64,000 nucleotides of DNA, taken from contig JAWKKG010000007.1 in NCBI GenBank assembly GCA_041393395.1, positions 248,001 to 312,000 of the forward strand. The letters run 5' to 3'. How positions within the stretch are numbered: the first letter of the stretch is position 1; each line of letters begins with the position of its first letter. Below are positions 17,270-26,259 of the stretch, piece after piece. The stretch comes from JAGQIB01 sp041393395 (GTDB taxonomy: Bacteria; ARS69). The notes under the pieces are model-generated. The model did no database searches. It was not told where the DNA came from and saw nothing but the letters and a program-made list of their open reading frames with translations. Made by a program: the position numbers and the translations under genes.

Positions 17270-18084
17270 GCAAGGTCCGCCGATTCGTGCTCGGCGCGGC
17301 GCTGGCGGGGGGAGCCGCCCTCGCTGCGGGGTGCGCCGGATCACCGCCTCGCCTGGCGGAGCCGTCGGGCGGGGCGCGCACCGCCGCCGACTGGGTGCGG
17401 ATCGTGTCCGGGCGCAACGACTCCCTGCGCACCCTGCGGGCGGATCTCGAGATCTCCTGGGCGCCGGACGCCGACACCGAGCCGCAGTCCTGCCGGGGCG
17501 CGGTCTCGTTCGAGTCGCCGGGACTCGTGCGCCTGAGAGGAACGTCGCTCGCGTTCTTCGCGATCTTCGACCTCGTGGTCGCGGCCGACGGCACGGTGTG
17601 GCTCGACCTCCCGCAGGAGAAGTTCGGGATCCTCGGCGACCGTTCCGATCCGGCGTGGGACCTCCTTCCTCTCTCACCCGACCGAGTGCTCGCCGCGCTG
17701 CTCGGGGATCCCCGGCTGACGCCGGAAGAGATCGCCGCGTCGACGCTGGCGAGCTCCGACTCTCTCGTCGTCGTCTCGGGCGATTGGGGGCGACTGGAGA
17801 TCGCGCCGGAGACCGGTCTCCCGTCGCGCTGGGAGAGAGGGGCCGGCCAGGTGGTCTGGAGCGACTGGGGGGTCCGTTCGGGGCGGGCCACGCCCGGCCG
17901 GACGCTGCTGATCGATCCCGAGGGCGGACGTCTCGAGGTCTCCTACGGCCGGTTCCGCGTGGACGAGGATCTGCCGCCGGGCCGATTCACGCCCACGATC
18001 GAGGAAGACCGGGAGATCCTGACTCCCGGAGAAGGCCTCGAGCGGTGGTCCCGCACCCGGATCGACGCGTTCCGAACCAATTGA
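17266..18084 (+). CDS. Outer-membrane lipoprotein, LolB/DUF4292-like
   Basis: 272 aa. A signal peptide ends in the lipobox LAAGC (Cys ~23), so the mature protein is lipid-anchored. The following region (DSLRTLRADLEISWAPD, CRGAVSFESPGLVRLRG, FDLVVAADGTVWLDLPQEKF) has the repeating beta-strand pattern of the LolA/LolB half-barrel fold seen in DUF4292 proteins. These are thought to carry lipids or lipoproteins. A Lol-like function is inference from fold phrases only. It is joined to the rhomboid gene by an ATGA overlap. A sigma-70-type promoter lies downstream for the next gene. Confidence 0.75.
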   Translation: MSKVRRFVLGAALAGGAALAAGCAGSPPRLAEPSGGARTAADWVRIVSGRNDSLRTLRADLEISWAPDADTEPQSCRGAVSFESPGLVRLRGTSLAFFAIFDLVVAADGTVWLDLPQEKFGILGDRSDPAWDLLPLSPDRVLAALLGDPRLTPEEIAASTLASSDSLVVVSGDWGRLEIAPETGLPSRWERGAGQVVWSDWGVRSGRATPGRTLLIDPEGGRLEVSYGRFRVDEDLPPGRFTPTIEEDREILTPGEGLERWSRTRIDAFRTN

Positions 18085-18126
18085 AATGAAACGAGTTGCG
18101 CGTCGAGTCCGGGATTGCCGAACCTT

Positions 18127-18140
18127 GTGACAGAAGTCAC
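18127..18140. promoter_or_regulatory. Operator-like inverted repeat
   Basis: GTGAC-AGAA-GTCAC is a perfect 5-bp inverted repeat that touches the -35 element at 18141. This is a position where a bound regulator would affect the sigma factor gene promoter. Confidence 0.4.
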
Positions 18141-18169
18141 TTGACAATGAGTCGCAAGATGCGGTTAAT
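18141..18169 (+). promoter_or_regulatory. Sigma-70-type promoter of sigma factor gene
   Basis: TTGACA (18141-18146), 17 bases, then GTTAAT (18164-18169; four of six match TATAAT). A leader of about 170 bases would run to the start at 18350; no further structure was recognised in it. Confidence 0.55.
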
Positions 18170-18349
18170 AGGAACGATTCTCAGGTCGGTGGGTTGAAGA
18201 GACATCGAGGGCGGACCAAGAGGAGTCCGCGGCGGGCCGCTCGACCGGCCCCGCCCCCGCGCGAGCCGGCAGAGCCGGCCGGCGGAGCACCGGGAAATCC
18301 GGCCGGCAGGACGGCCGGAGCGCGCGATTGGATCGCAGTGGGAGGGATC

Positions 18350-19207
18350 ATGAGCGCCACGAAAGTTCGCAGTACGGCTCCGCTGGACGACTCGTTCGGC
18401 ATGTACCTTCGGGAAATCGGACGAATCCCGCTGCTCACGCGTGAGCAGGAGGGGACCCTCGGCGTGCGGATCCGGGGCGGCGACGAGTCCGCCGTGCACG
18501 AGCTCGTGCAGGCGAACCTCCGTTTCGTGGTGAACATCGCGAAGCGCTACATGAATCGCGGGATCCCGCTCCCCGACCTCGTGACCGAAGGCAATCTCGG
18601 CCTGTACGAGGCGGCGCGCCGATTCGACGAGCGCAAGGGTTGCGCGTTCATCTCCTACGCGGTCTGGTGGATCCGGCGGAATCTGAACAAGGCGCTCGCG
18701 GAGCAGCTGCACCTCGTGCACTACCCGCACAGCCGCCGCGACACCCTGCGCGACGTCTGTCGTGCGGAGGAGTCGCTCGAGAAGAAGCTGGAGCGGGCGC
18801 CCTCCCTCGAGGAAGTGGCGCAGGCGATCGGCCGTCCGCGTCGCGAGATCGAGGAGGCGATGTCCTCCGTGCGTGCATTCTCGATGGTCACGGATTACGA
18901 CGATCCGGATCGCGAGGCGCCGCTCAACCGCATCGCGGACGACACCGACGACATCTCGCCGGAGCTCGGACTCGAGGGCACCGAGTGCCGCACCGACGTC
19001 CGCGAGGCCGTCGAGTCGCTGTCGCAGCGCGAGGAGTTGATCATCAATCTCTACTTCGGTCTCACCGGCGAAGAGCCGTACACCCTGGGCGAGATCGGCG
19101 AGAAGCTGCATCTCTCCAAGGAGCGGATTCGCCAGCTGAAGGACCGCGCGCTTCTCCGCCTGCGCAACGGCAATCTGTCGCGGCGACTCGAGGCGCACCT
19201 CAACTAG
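18350..19207 (+). CDS. RNA polymerase sigma factor, sigma-70 group (RpoD/RpoS-like)
   Basis: 285 aa. Region 1.2 (SFGMYLREIGRIPLLTREQE), region 2 (ANLRFVVNIAKRYMNRGIPL, DLVTEGNLGLYEAARRFD, FISYAVWWIRRNLNKAL), region 3 and region 4 (LSQREELIINLYFGL, TLGEIGEKLHLSKERIRQLK) are all present. Region 1.1 is absent, so this is a compact primary-like or group 2 factor. The linker after region 2.4 (LHLVHYPHSRRDTLRD) differs from the usual RLP-H motif of housekeeping factors, which favours an alternative factor. GGGAGGG before the ATG at 18350 decides the start; a TTG 52 codons upstream would add only Arg/Pro-rich sequence. The gene stands alone under its own promoter. Confidence 0.9.
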   Translation: MSATKVRSTAPLDDSFGMYLREIGRIPLLTREQEGTLGVRIRGGDESAVHELVQANLRFVVNIAKRYMNRGIPLPDLVTEGNLGLYEAARRFDERKGCAFISYAVWWIRRNLNKALAEQLHLVHYPHSRRDTLRDVCRAEESLEKKLERAPSLEEVAQAIGRPRREIEEAMSSVRAFSMVTDYDDPDREAPLNRIADDTDDISPELGLEGTECRTDVREAVESLSQREELIINLYFGLTGEEPYTLGEIGEKLHLSKERIRQLKDRALLRLRNGNLSRRLEAHLN

Positions 19208-19268
19208 TCGAGCCGATCGGGCGGTTCGCCCCGTGCGAACCGCCCTGCTCGACGGGCTCGAGGAAACG

Positions 19269-19814
19269 ATGGCTGCTCGCCGACCCCTGCCGACCCGACG
19301 TCGGCCCTCCGATGAAGTCGACTGGAAGCACGTCGGTCTCCGCCGCACACCGCAGCGGGAGGTCGTGCTCGATCTCGTCCGCTCCTGCGACGATCACCCC
19401 ACCGCGGAGTGGATCTACCGTCACGCGCGACAGGCGCTCTCGGACATCAGCCTCGCCACGATCTACCGCACGTTGCGGATTCTGAAGGAAAAGGGTCTGA
19501 TCTGGGAGTTCAGCGGGGGAGCGAACCCGTCCCGCTTCGACGGCACGTCGCACGTGCACGAGCACCTGCGCTGCATCTCCTGCGGTCTCGTCGCGGACAT
19601 CGACCTCGAGGACGTGCGCGATCTGCGACGCGAGGTTTCCGAGCAGACCGGCTGGACGCTCGGTCGCTGGCCCGTCGTGTTCCACGGCCTTTGTCAGCCG
19701 TGTGCCACCCGGCGGGCGGCGGTCCGCCAGGCGGCGGAGGAGCGGAACCCCGGGGGGGCCGCCCCGAACTCCGGCCCCGAGGACGATCGCGATCTGTGCG
19801 GGGGCTTCTGGTGA
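19269..19814 (+). CDS. Fur/PerR-family metalloregulator
   Basis: 181 aa. The winged helix begins LRRTPQREVVLDLVRSCDDHPTAEWIYRHAR and continues SDISLATIYRTLRILKEKGL, the DNA-recognition helix typical of Fur proteins. The dimer domain has SHVHEHLRCISCG (regulatory His residues and first CxxC) and FHGLCQPC (second CxxC), so the structural zinc site is complete as in PerR and Zur/Fur. The C-terminal 25 residues are charged and extra. The ATG at 19269 follows GAGGAAACG. The stop overlaps the hydrolase gene at 19811, so the regulator and hydrolase are probably co-translated. The metal or peroxide sensed cannot be decided from sequence. Confidence 0.9.
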   Translation: MAARRPLPTRRRPSDEVDWKHVGLRRTPQREVVLDLVRSCDDHPTAEWIYRHARQALSDISLATIYRTLRILKEKGLIWEFSGGANPSRFDGTSHVHEHLRCISCGLVADIDLEDVRDLRREVSEQTGWTLGRWPVVFHGLCQPCATRRAAVRQAAEERNPGGAAPNSGPEDDRDLCGGFW

Positions 19815-20464
19815 TCGTCGAGCAGTACCCGATGGGTGCGTTCCAGGTGAACTCGTACGTGCTCCGCTGCGAGAGCACGGGGGCGACCGTGGTGGTGGAT
19901 CCGGGCGACGAACCGGAGATCCTGCTCCGCCGCCTCGACGAACTCGGCGTCTCGCCCGTGGCGATCCTGAACACGCACGGACACATCGATCACGTCGCCG
20001 GCAACGCGGCGCTGAAGGAGCGCTACGGGATTCCGATCTGGATGCATCCGGACGATCGATTCCTCCTCGACGCGTTTCCGCAGCAAGCCGCGATGTTCGG
20101 ACTGGAACTCACGCCGCCCCCGCCGCCCGACGAGGAACTCGTGCCGGGACGCTCCTGGACCTTCGGCGACGTGACGCTCGACGTTCACTTCACGCCCGGC
20201 CACTCGCCGGGACACGTGGCGTTCGTGCACGATCGGCTCGCGATCTCCGGCGACGTGCTCTTCGCGGGTTCGATCGGCCGCACCGATCTGCCGCGGGGCG
20301 ACCTGCCCACGCTGCTCCGCTCGATCGACGAGGTGCTGGTTCCGCTCGGAGACGAGGTCACGATCTGGCCGGGACACGGCCCGTCCACGACCATCGGCGA
20401 CGAGCGTCGCTCGAATCCGTTCCTCGCCCCCGAGCTGCGGTCCGAGATCCTGCGTCGCTTCTGA
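19811..20464 (+). CDS. Metallo-beta-lactamase-fold hydrolase, glyoxalase II-like
   Basis: 217 aa from a GTG overlapping the stop of the Fur-family gene. The dinuclear metal motif THGHIDHVAG (HxHxDH) is intact. Further ligands are in HFTPGHSPGHVAF, AISGDVLFAGSIGRTDLP and IWPGHGPSTTIGDERRSNPF, the pattern of glyoxalase II-like and YcbL-type hydrolases. These cleave thioesters such as S-lactoylglutathione or related compounds in the cytosol. No C-terminal substrate domain is present, so the true substrate is open. Coupling to a PerR-like regulator may point to a thiol or redox stress role (inference). Confidence 0.9.
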   Translation: MIVEQYPMGAFQVNSYVLRCESTGATVVVDPGDEPEILLRRLDELGVSPVAILNTHGHIDHVAGNAALKERYGIPIWMHPDDRFLLDAFPQQAAMFGLELTPPPPPDEELVPGRSWTFGDVTLDVHFTPGHSPGHVAFVHDRLAISGDVLFAGSIGRTDLPRGDLPTLLRSIDEVLVPLGDEVTIWPGHGPSTTIGDERRSNPFLAPELRSEILRRF

Positions 20465-20503
20465 TCTCGCCGCGGCCCCGGGCTCTCGCGTCGGCGCGTC
20501 TCC

Positions 20504-22537
20504 TCACCGCACCCGCGCGACGTTCGTCCAGTCGACTTGCGGCCACTCGTATTCGGTGAGACCCAGCCGGCGACGCACGACCAGTTCTCCGTAGGCCCAG
20601 AGCAAGTCCTCGCTCGCCGGGTCGACCGCGAGGGCCTGCCCCGCCACCGCCAGTGCCTCGCGCTCGAGACCCAGGGAGCGAAGCCGGCGCACCTCTTCCA
20701 CGTCGAGGCGCCCGGTCGGCGCGAAGACGTCTCGATCGAACCAGCGCCGACCGAGCCGTTCCGCTTCTTCGCGCTCGCCGCGTCGCGAGAGCGCGGCCAC
20801 CACGGTCCAGCCCTCGCGCGGTTCGGGCGGCGCGTCGTTGCCGTTCGCCACCTCGCGTCGGTGGATCGCGACCGCGAGCAAGTCCGGATCGGCGCCCCGG
20901 CGCGCCGCGTCGATCGCGAGCGGGAGATCGCCGCTGGCGAGGGCCGCCTCGCCGCGCACGCGCCACCACTCCGCACCGTATCTCTCGTGAGACGAGAGGT
21001 CGTTCGCTCGAAGCACGGCCGCGGCTTCCTCGGAGCGTCCCACTCCCACGAGCCACCACGCGTAGTCCAGCGCGGCCACGGGATCGCGCTCGGCCGCACG
21101 CCGCAGCACCGCCTCGTCGACCCGGAACACGCGCCACGTGGCGCCGAAGGCCCGCTCCACGGACAGGTGCCGCACCCAGCGCAGGCGAAGATCGTCGCGT
21201 GAGAGGGCGCCACGGATCGCGTTCACGTTCGCGGCGACGACGCCCGCCACCGGGCGGATTGGATTCACCGTCAGGTTCCGGCCGCGCGCCCACGCGCGGA
21301 ATGCGTCCTCGTCCTGGCCCCAGTCCAGGTTCGAGTCGATCAGCAGGCGATCGGCGCGCGCCGGTCCGCCGGTCCAGCGCGCGAAGTAGGAGAGGTGATG
21401 GGGAGTGGCGGTCGCCGCCGAGTACCCGGCGGCGACCAGCAGGACGAGCGCGGCCGCGCGGGCTGCGCGCCCGCGTCCGGCGAGTGATGCCCACCCGACT
21501 CCGGCGAGCGCGAACAGGGCGGGGTAGACCGGCAGGACGTGGCGGAGTCCGATGTCCACGCGGTGCACGAGCGACATCGCAGCGAAGATCCAGAGTGCCG
21601 GCAGCACGAGGAACGCGACGAATCCGCGTCGATCGCCGTCGACCGCGCTGCGAGCCGACGCGACGACCCCGACGATCGCCGCGAGCAGGAGGGCGGGGGG
21701 TGTCTTCACCGCGACCGCGACCAGGAAATAGTGCGGGAATCCGTTCTCGCTGCGCGCGCCGAGCAGATAGGCGAGGTGTCCCGCCCGCCCGTGGCTCCAC
21801 TTCTCCGCAAGCCCTTCGTACAGCCCGCGCGGCCACAGGAAGAACGCACCGTCGTGGAATCCGTAGGCGATCCACGCGAGCACGGTCACGCCCAGCACGC
21901 CGGCGCCGAACAGCGCGGCGGCGCGACGGAGCCGTGCGCCGGGTACGAGCAGTGCGCCGACGGGAACCGCGAGCAGCAGGTGGAACGCCGTGAACTTGAC
22001 GAGACACGCGGTCCCGACCGTGATCGCCCACGCGAGAAGCGCACCGTTCCGTTGCGTGCGAACCCAGCTCCACGCCGCGAGGGCGGCGAGCAGAGAGAAC
22101 GTGGTGACGGGAACGTCGAGCGTGGCGAGCTGCGAATGGGCGACGAGGTTCGGACTCAGTGCCGCGGCGCCGCCGGCCGCGACGCCGGCGACAGGACCGG
22201 CGATCCGACGTCCCGCCTCGGCCGAGCCCAGCAGCGTGGCGAGCCCCAGCAGTACCACCGGCAGCCGGGCCGGCCAGAGGTCGCGCGGCGACGTGGCGAG
22301 GGGGTGGTCTGCCGTCCCCGCGACGATCGCTCCGGCCGCCACGAGGCGCTGGCCGATCGGGGGATTCGCGAGTCCGCCGGAGAACGTCCCGCTCTTCCAG
22401 GCGAGGATCCCGGCGGGGAGGTGGGCGGCGAGCTCGTCGCAGGTGCCGGCGGTGCGCGCGAGATCGGCGCCTACCTGAGCCAGGAAGAGGGCCACGAACG
22501 CGGGCAGGGCGATTCGCCAGCTTTTCGCCGCCTTCAA
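20504..22537 (-). CDS. PMT-type membrane glycosyltransferase with C-terminal TPR-like part
   Basis: 677 aa from a TTG (22535-22537) preceded by GGGAGGGG. About ten membrane helices fill residues 1-400, with TAGTCDELAAHLPAG in the first loop (the acidic D-E of GT-C enzymes) and NPPIGQRLVA, NLVAHSQLATLDVP and LAEKWSHGRAGHLAYLLG. DSNLDWGQDEDAF (~430) is a motif common in bacterial PMT/ArnT-like proteins. The last 230 residues are soluble alpha-helical repeats (PLAIDAARRGADPDL, ALAVAGQALAVDPASEDLLW) of TPR type. Such enzymes move a sugar from a lipid carrier to protein or lipid on the periplasmic face. The acceptor is unknown. It is divergent from the barrel gene at 22704 and convergent with 19811. 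Confidence 0.82.
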   Translation of the reverse strand: MKAAKSWRIALPAFVALFLAQVGADLARTAGTCDELAAHLPAGILAWKSGTFSGGLANPPIGQRLVAAGAIVAGTADHPLATSPRDLWPARLPVVLLGLATLLGSAEAGRRIAGPVAGVAAGGAAALSPNLVAHSQLATLDVPVTTFSLLAALAAWSWVRTQRNGALLAWAITVGTACLVKFTAFHLLLAVPVGALLVPGARLRRAAALFGAGVLGVTVLAWIAYGFHDGAFFLWPRGLYEGLAEKWSHGRAGHLAYLLGARSENGFPHYFLVAVAVKTPPALLLAAIVGVVASARSAVDGDRRGFVAFLVLPALWIFAAMSLVHRVDIGLRHVLPVYPALFALAGVGWASLAGRGRAARAAALVLLVAAGYSAATATPHHLSYFARWTGGPARADRLLIDSNLDWGQDEDAFRAWARGRNLTVNPIRPVAGVVAANVNAIRGALSRDDLRLRWVRHLSVERAFGATWRVFRVDEAVLRRAAERDPVAALDYAWWLVGVGRSEEAAAVLRANDLSSHERYGAEWWRVRGEAALASGDLPLAIDAARRGADPDLLAVAIHRREVANGNDAPPEPREGWTVVAALSRRGEREEAERLGRRWFDRDVFAPTGRLDVEEVRRLRSLGLEREALAVAGQALAVDPASEDLLWAYGELVVRRRLGLTEYEWPQVDWTNVARVR

Positions 22538-22633
22538 GGTCCCCTCCCGGGTTCCGCCGGGCGACCGACGGGGTTCCACCGTGAGGCAGGATAGCACGCT
22601 CCCGGGCGTCGGAAACCGCTGTCCGGCCTCCGG

Positions 22634-22662
22634 TTGCGGACCTTCCGGGCTTGGGCTAAAGT
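22634..22662 (+). promoter_or_regulatory. Possible promoter of outer-membrane barrel gene
   Basis: TTGCGG (22634-22639), 17 bases, TAAAGT (22657-22662). Both boxes match the sigma-70 consensus only partly, but spacing and the 40-base distance to the GTG at 22704 fit. Confidence 0.4.
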
Positions 22663-22703
22663 GTCGCGGTCCTGATCCGAGGCCGAACGCCGGAGGGTGC
22701 CCA

Positions 22704-23657
22704 GTGAAGTGTCCGAAGTTCCCGCTCGGGATCGCCGCACGACCGTTGGCGCGAAAGACATGGGCGGGAACGGCGTTCGTGGTTCTGGGTGCGCTCCTGC
22801 TCGCCCCGGCGGCCCGCGCACAGACGGCGGAACACCGCTGGTCGGGCGAGCTCGTGACCGGGTTCCTCGCGCAGGGCAAGCTGGCGGATTCCCGCTTCGC
22901 GGCCGACTTCAGCACGTTCGGCGGGACCGTCGTGGAGCGATCCGGTGGCGCGCTCGACGTCGTGACCTCGCCCTTGATCGGCGTTCGCGTCGGCTATCGC
23001 GTTCGCCGGGATCTCTACGGTTTCGCCTCGTGGTACCACTCCACGGGCCGGTATCGTCTCGAGTATCCGGCGCTCGCGTCCGACCCCGGCGAGTTCAACC
23101 TCGAAGGTCTCATCCTGGCGGGAACCGACTTCCAGTTCGCCGGCTCCGACTCGCGCGCGGAGTCCGCGTTCACCACGGCGCGCTCGGACATGTATCTCGC
23201 TTCGCTGCGGTACGAGTTCCCGGTGCTGAACCGCTGGATGGCTCCGTTCTTCACGGTGGGTACCGGCATGTTCCGGCAGCGTTCGATCGGCGACATCATC
23301 ACCGTGCAGCTCGAAGGCGAGGTGCCGATCATCGTGCAGGTGCAGGACGCCGTCGGCATCAACGGCAACACCGCGTCCGGGCTTCCCGAGTTCTCGGTCA
23401 ACTCGCGTGACCTCGTCGCGTCGATCGGAGGCGGATTCCGCGCCTCGCTCGGTCCCAAGTGGGGGGTCGTGGTCGAGGCGGAGGACGTCGTTCGGTTCGC
23501 GGACATGAGTTCGCTCAATCGCGAATTCGTCGAGCCCGACGTGACGCAGGGGCGCGTGTGGGGCCTCGGCCTCGACGGCGTGAACGGAACGATCCACAAC
23601 TTCAACGTTCGCGTTTCCGTTCAGTACTCGCTCTGGCCCTACGGCGCGCCGCGCTAG
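22704..23657 (+). CDS. Outer-membrane beta-barrel protein (OmpA/OmpW-like)
   Basis: 317 aa. A signal peptide (KTWAGTAFVVLGALLLAPAA, cleavage after ARAQ) is followed by alternating amphipathic strands: PLIGVRVGYRVRRDLYGFAS, MYLASLRYEFPVLNRWMAPF, FRASLGPKWGVVVEAEDVVR and a terminal strand FNVRVSVQYSLWPYG ending near the C-terminus. This is an 8-strand-type barrel with a long insert around 190-240. The GTG at 22704 was chosen for CGGAGGG before it and because the signal peptide begins there; an upstream in-frame start would add a Cys/Pro-rich segment. Its stop shares the four bases CTAG with the stop of the opposite-strand lipoprotein gene. Ligand unknown. Confidence 0.8.
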   Translation: MKCPKFPLGIAARPLARKTWAGTAFVVLGALLLAPAARAQTAEHRWSGELVTGFLAQGKLADSRFAADFSTFGGTVVERSGGALDVVTSPLIGVRVGYRVRRDLYGFASWYHSTGRYRLEYPALASDPGEFNLEGLILAGTDFQFAGSDSRAESAFTTARSDMYLASLRYEFPVLNRWMAPFFTVGTGMFRQRSIGDIITVQLEGEVPIIVQVQDAVGINGNTASGLPEFSVNSRDLVASIGGGFRASLGPKWGVVVEAEDVVRFADMSSLNREFVEPDVTQGRVWGLGLDGVNGTIHNFNVRVSVQYSLWPYGAPR

Positions 23658-24745
23658 GATCTCCCGCGCGCGGTCCTCGGTGATCGGCGGGCCGCCGGCC
23701 TCACCACGAGAACGTCGACGGGACCGTCGCCCACGATCCACGCGTCCGTCACCGTGCCCGCGACCGGATCCACGGACAGTAGAAGATCCGCGTCGAAATT
23801 CGCGATCCAGATCGTTCCCGTGACCTCGTCTTCGTCGAGGCCGGTGAATCCGGGCTCGCCGAGTGTGGGGTCGGAAGGTGCGGGGAGCAGCGCGAGCGTC
23901 GACGTGTCGTAGCGTCGCACGCCTCCCGCGAAGCCCGTGGCCCAGGCGGTTCCGTCGCTCGCCAAGAGCAGGCGGCCGGGCGTTCCGCCCAGCGGGATCT
24001 CCTGCGCGACCGCGCGCGTCACGGGATCGACGACGCACACGGATCCTTCCTCGAGCCCGTAGTCTCCCGTGCACAGGACGTGCAGCCGGCCGTCGGCGGC
24101 CACCGCGATCTCCTGCGGGTTCGTGTTCACCGGGACGGACGCCACGACGGACCACGCGTCGAGATCGACCACGTCGACCCGGCCCTCCGCGTAGCCGGTG
24201 TTGCCGCCGACGTAGTTCGTACAGGCGATCCAGGCGATGGACCCCGTCACCGCGAGACCCTCCGGGCCGGGCGTGGTGGCGAGCGGGGGGCCGGCCGACC
24301 GTGTCGCGAGATCGATCCGACGAACGTCGCCGGCGAGCCAGTCGCTGACGATCGCCTGGGAAACGGAAGTCCCCACCGCGGTCCACGGGTTCGCGCCCGG
24401 CCCGAGGTCGACGGCGCCAGCCGGCGCGAGATCCCACGCGTTCAGGAGCGCGATCTCGTTCGCGCCGGAGTTCGTAAGGAGGAGCCGGCTGCCGTGTCGC
24501 GTGATCCGGTTCACCCAGGTGCCGGCGGTCGCGGCCTGGACGGTCAACTCGCCGGTGTCGAGCTCCAGACGACTGATCGTCTCCGACTGCGAGTTGACCA
24601 CGAGCACGCGGGGCGTCCCCTCGGGATCGGGATCGATCGGCGGATCCGGTTCGGTCGGAGACGACGCGCAGCCTGCGAGCAGCGTGAGCCCGAGGACCAG
24701 AACCAGCGATTGCGGGCCACGCGTGACCGGAAACCCGACGTTCAT
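23654..24745 (-). CDS. BtuG-like beta-propeller lipoprotein
   Basis: 363 aa. Signal peptide with lipobox LLAGC (Cys26), then a short Pro/Asp-rich linker and YVTN-type propeller blades: RVLVVNSQSETISRLELDTG, LLLTNSGANEIALLNAWDL, AIVSDWLAGDVRRIDLATRS, GSIAWIACTNYVGGNTGYAE, VVDLDAWSVVASVPVNTNPQ and HVLCTGDYGLEEGSVCVVDP. That is a seven-bladed layout close to BtuG, the surface lipoprotein that in Bacteroides binds cobalamin very tightly and sits on BtuB. It is last in the riboswitch-controlled operon with a BtuB-like receptor, which strongly supports B12 capture; the match to BtuG is by pattern, not alignment. ATGA overlap with the gene before it. Confidence 0.8.
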   Translation of the reverse strand: MNVGFPVTRGPQSLVLVLGLTLLAGCASSPTEPDPPIDPDPEGTPRVLVVNSQSETISRLELDTGELTVQAATAGTWVNRITRHGSRLLLTNSGANEIALLNAWDLAPAGAVDLGPGANPWTAVGTSVSQAIVSDWLAGDVRRIDLATRSAGPPLATTPGPEGLAVTGSIAWIACTNYVGGNTGYAEGRVDVVDLDAWSVVASVPVNTNPQEIAVAADGRLHVLCTGDYGLEEGSVCVVDPVTRAVAQEIPLGGTPGRLLLASDGTAWATGFAGGVRRYDTSTLALLPAPSDPTLGEPGFTGLDEDEVTGTIWIANFDADLLLSVDPVAGTVTDAWIVGDGPVDVLVVRPAARRSPRTARGRS

Positions 24746-26259
24746 CGCAGCACCGTCACGCGGGCCGACGTTCCATCCGCCGTGCGCAGGAAGTAGACGC
24801 CCGTCGGCACGCGGCGGGCCGATCCGTCGCGCAGGTCCCAGACGCCGATTTGGCCCGCGATCGGAACGCGCGCGATCGTCCGCCCGGACACGTCGAAGAC
24901 GCGCACCGCGTCGCCCGTCGGGACGAGCACGCGAACCGGTCCGCGCGCCGGATTCGGCGACACGGCGAGGCGTGCCGGTGCGTTCGGCGCGGGAACATCG
25001 ACGGCTTCCACCGGCCGGAGGCGCACCCATATGTCGTTCTGCCCGGTGCGCGAGTCCTTCCAGAGCACTGCGACCTGGCCGCCGGAGACGGCGACCGAGG
25101 GCCGGGTCGACGCGCCGGACGCGTTCGAGATGCGATCGTCCGCCGCGTACGTCGTGTCCCAGGCCGCCGCCGACGTCTTCTCGCGGTGGAAGACCTCGCG
25201 ATTCAGCAGACTGACGCGCCCGTCGCTCCAGACCAGATGGAGGCTTCCGGTGGCGGGATCGGCTGTGAGCGCGGGCTCGTCGGCGCCGTCGGAGGGGCGG
25301 GTGAGGCGGGACTCCGCGCTCCACACGCCGCCCGCGGTACGCGTGCGGGTGAACAGCGCGCGGCCGCCATCGCGACCGTCCGGCCACACGACGTGGACCG
25401 TACCGCCGCCGTCGACCGCGATCGCCGGGGCTCCCGCCACGGTCGCCTGGGTGGAGACGACGGCCGGTGCGCTCCACGCGCCCGTGCCGGCGTCCCGCCG
25501 AGCGAACCGGATCGTCGCGCCGCCGTCCACGTGACGCCACACCGCGTACACGTGGCCGAGATCGTCGGCCGCGAGGTCCACGAGCTCCGAGTGCGCCGCG
25601 TCGTTCGTCACGCGGTCGTCGGCGCCGTCCCCCGGCGTGAGATCGAACGTGCCCCCGGCGGGACGCGCCTTCGCGAGGATCTCCGCATTCTGACCGTCGT
25701 AGCGGAAGTCGTACCACGCGACGTGCAGATCGCCGGTCGCCGTCGCCACGGGAACGGGAACGTAGCCGTTGTCGCCGTTCGACTCGGGGTGAGCCGTCGT
25801 GGTGAGCCGCACGTCCGCCGCCTGCGACGGATCCCAGCCGTTGACGCTGCGGGTCTTCGTGAAGATCTCGGCGTTGTCGATGCCGCCGATCCGGTAGTCG
25901 TGCCAGAACACGTGCACTTCTCCGTCCGCGGTGACGGCGAGGGCGGGGAACTTCGCCCCGAGGTCGTCGCCGAGGTCCCCCGGATCGCTCGCGAGATAGT
26001 CGACGGTGAGTACCGGCGCGCTCCAGGTGCCCGTGAATCGACTCGTCCAGATGCGGTACTGCGAGCCCGGCGAGTCCCGTTCGCACCACGCGGCGTGCAA
26101 CCCGCCGGATCGATCCCACGCGAGAGCCCGGTGCGACAGGCCGGTCTCGGAATCGACGGGGCTGACCGACAGGTTCGTCTCCGGTCCGAAGCCGGCGCCG
26201 AGCGCGAGGCCGGGCACGAGCGATGCGGCGACGGCGAGCGCCCGGCCGGCGGCGCGCAT
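24742..26259 (-). CDS. Exported BNR/sialidase-type propeller with sorting-like tail
   Basis: 505 aa. Signal peptide (AAGRALAVAASLVPGLALGA). Residues ~30-420 form repeats of the type 'P-A-[LIV]-A-[VI]-[DT]-x-x-G-x-[VIL]-H-V-x-W-x-D-x-R', e.g. FPALAVTADGEVHVFWHDYR and APAIAVDGGGTVHVVWPDGR. These are the Asp-box/BNR-like blades of six-bladed propellers. The last 75 residues (LAVSPNPARGPVRVLVP, VRVFDVSGRTIARVP, VPTGVYFLRTADGTS) match the FlgD-like/T9SS type A C-terminal tail. It lies in the B12 operon between btuB and the BtuG-like gene, with ATG overlapping both neighbours, so a cell-surface role in cobalamin capture is likely but unproven. No catalytic residues were recognised. Confidence 0.75.
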   Translation of the reverse strand: MRAAGRALAVAASLVPGLALGAGFGPETNLSVSPVDSETGLSHRALAWDRSGGLHAAWCERDSPGSQYRIWTSRFTGTWSAPVLTVDYLASDPGDLGDDLGAKFPALAVTADGEVHVFWHDYRIGGIDNAEIFTKTRSVNGWDPSQAADVRLTTTAHPESNGDNGYVPVPVATATGDLHVAWYDFRYDGQNAEILAKARPAGGTFDLTPGDGADDRVTNDAAHSELVDLAADDLGHVYAVWRHVDGGATIRFARRDAGTGAWSAPAVVSTQATVAGAPAIAVDGGGTVHVVWPDGRDGGRALFTRTRTAGGVWSAESRLTRPSDGADEPALTADPATGSLHLVWSDGRVSLLNREVFHREKTSAAAWDTTYAADDRISNASGASTRPSVAVSGGQVAVLWKDSRTGQNDIWVRLRPVEAVDVPAPNAPARLAVSPNPARGPVRVLVPTGDAVRVFDVSGRTIARVPIAGQIGVWDLRDGSARRVPTGVYFLRTADGTSARVTVLR

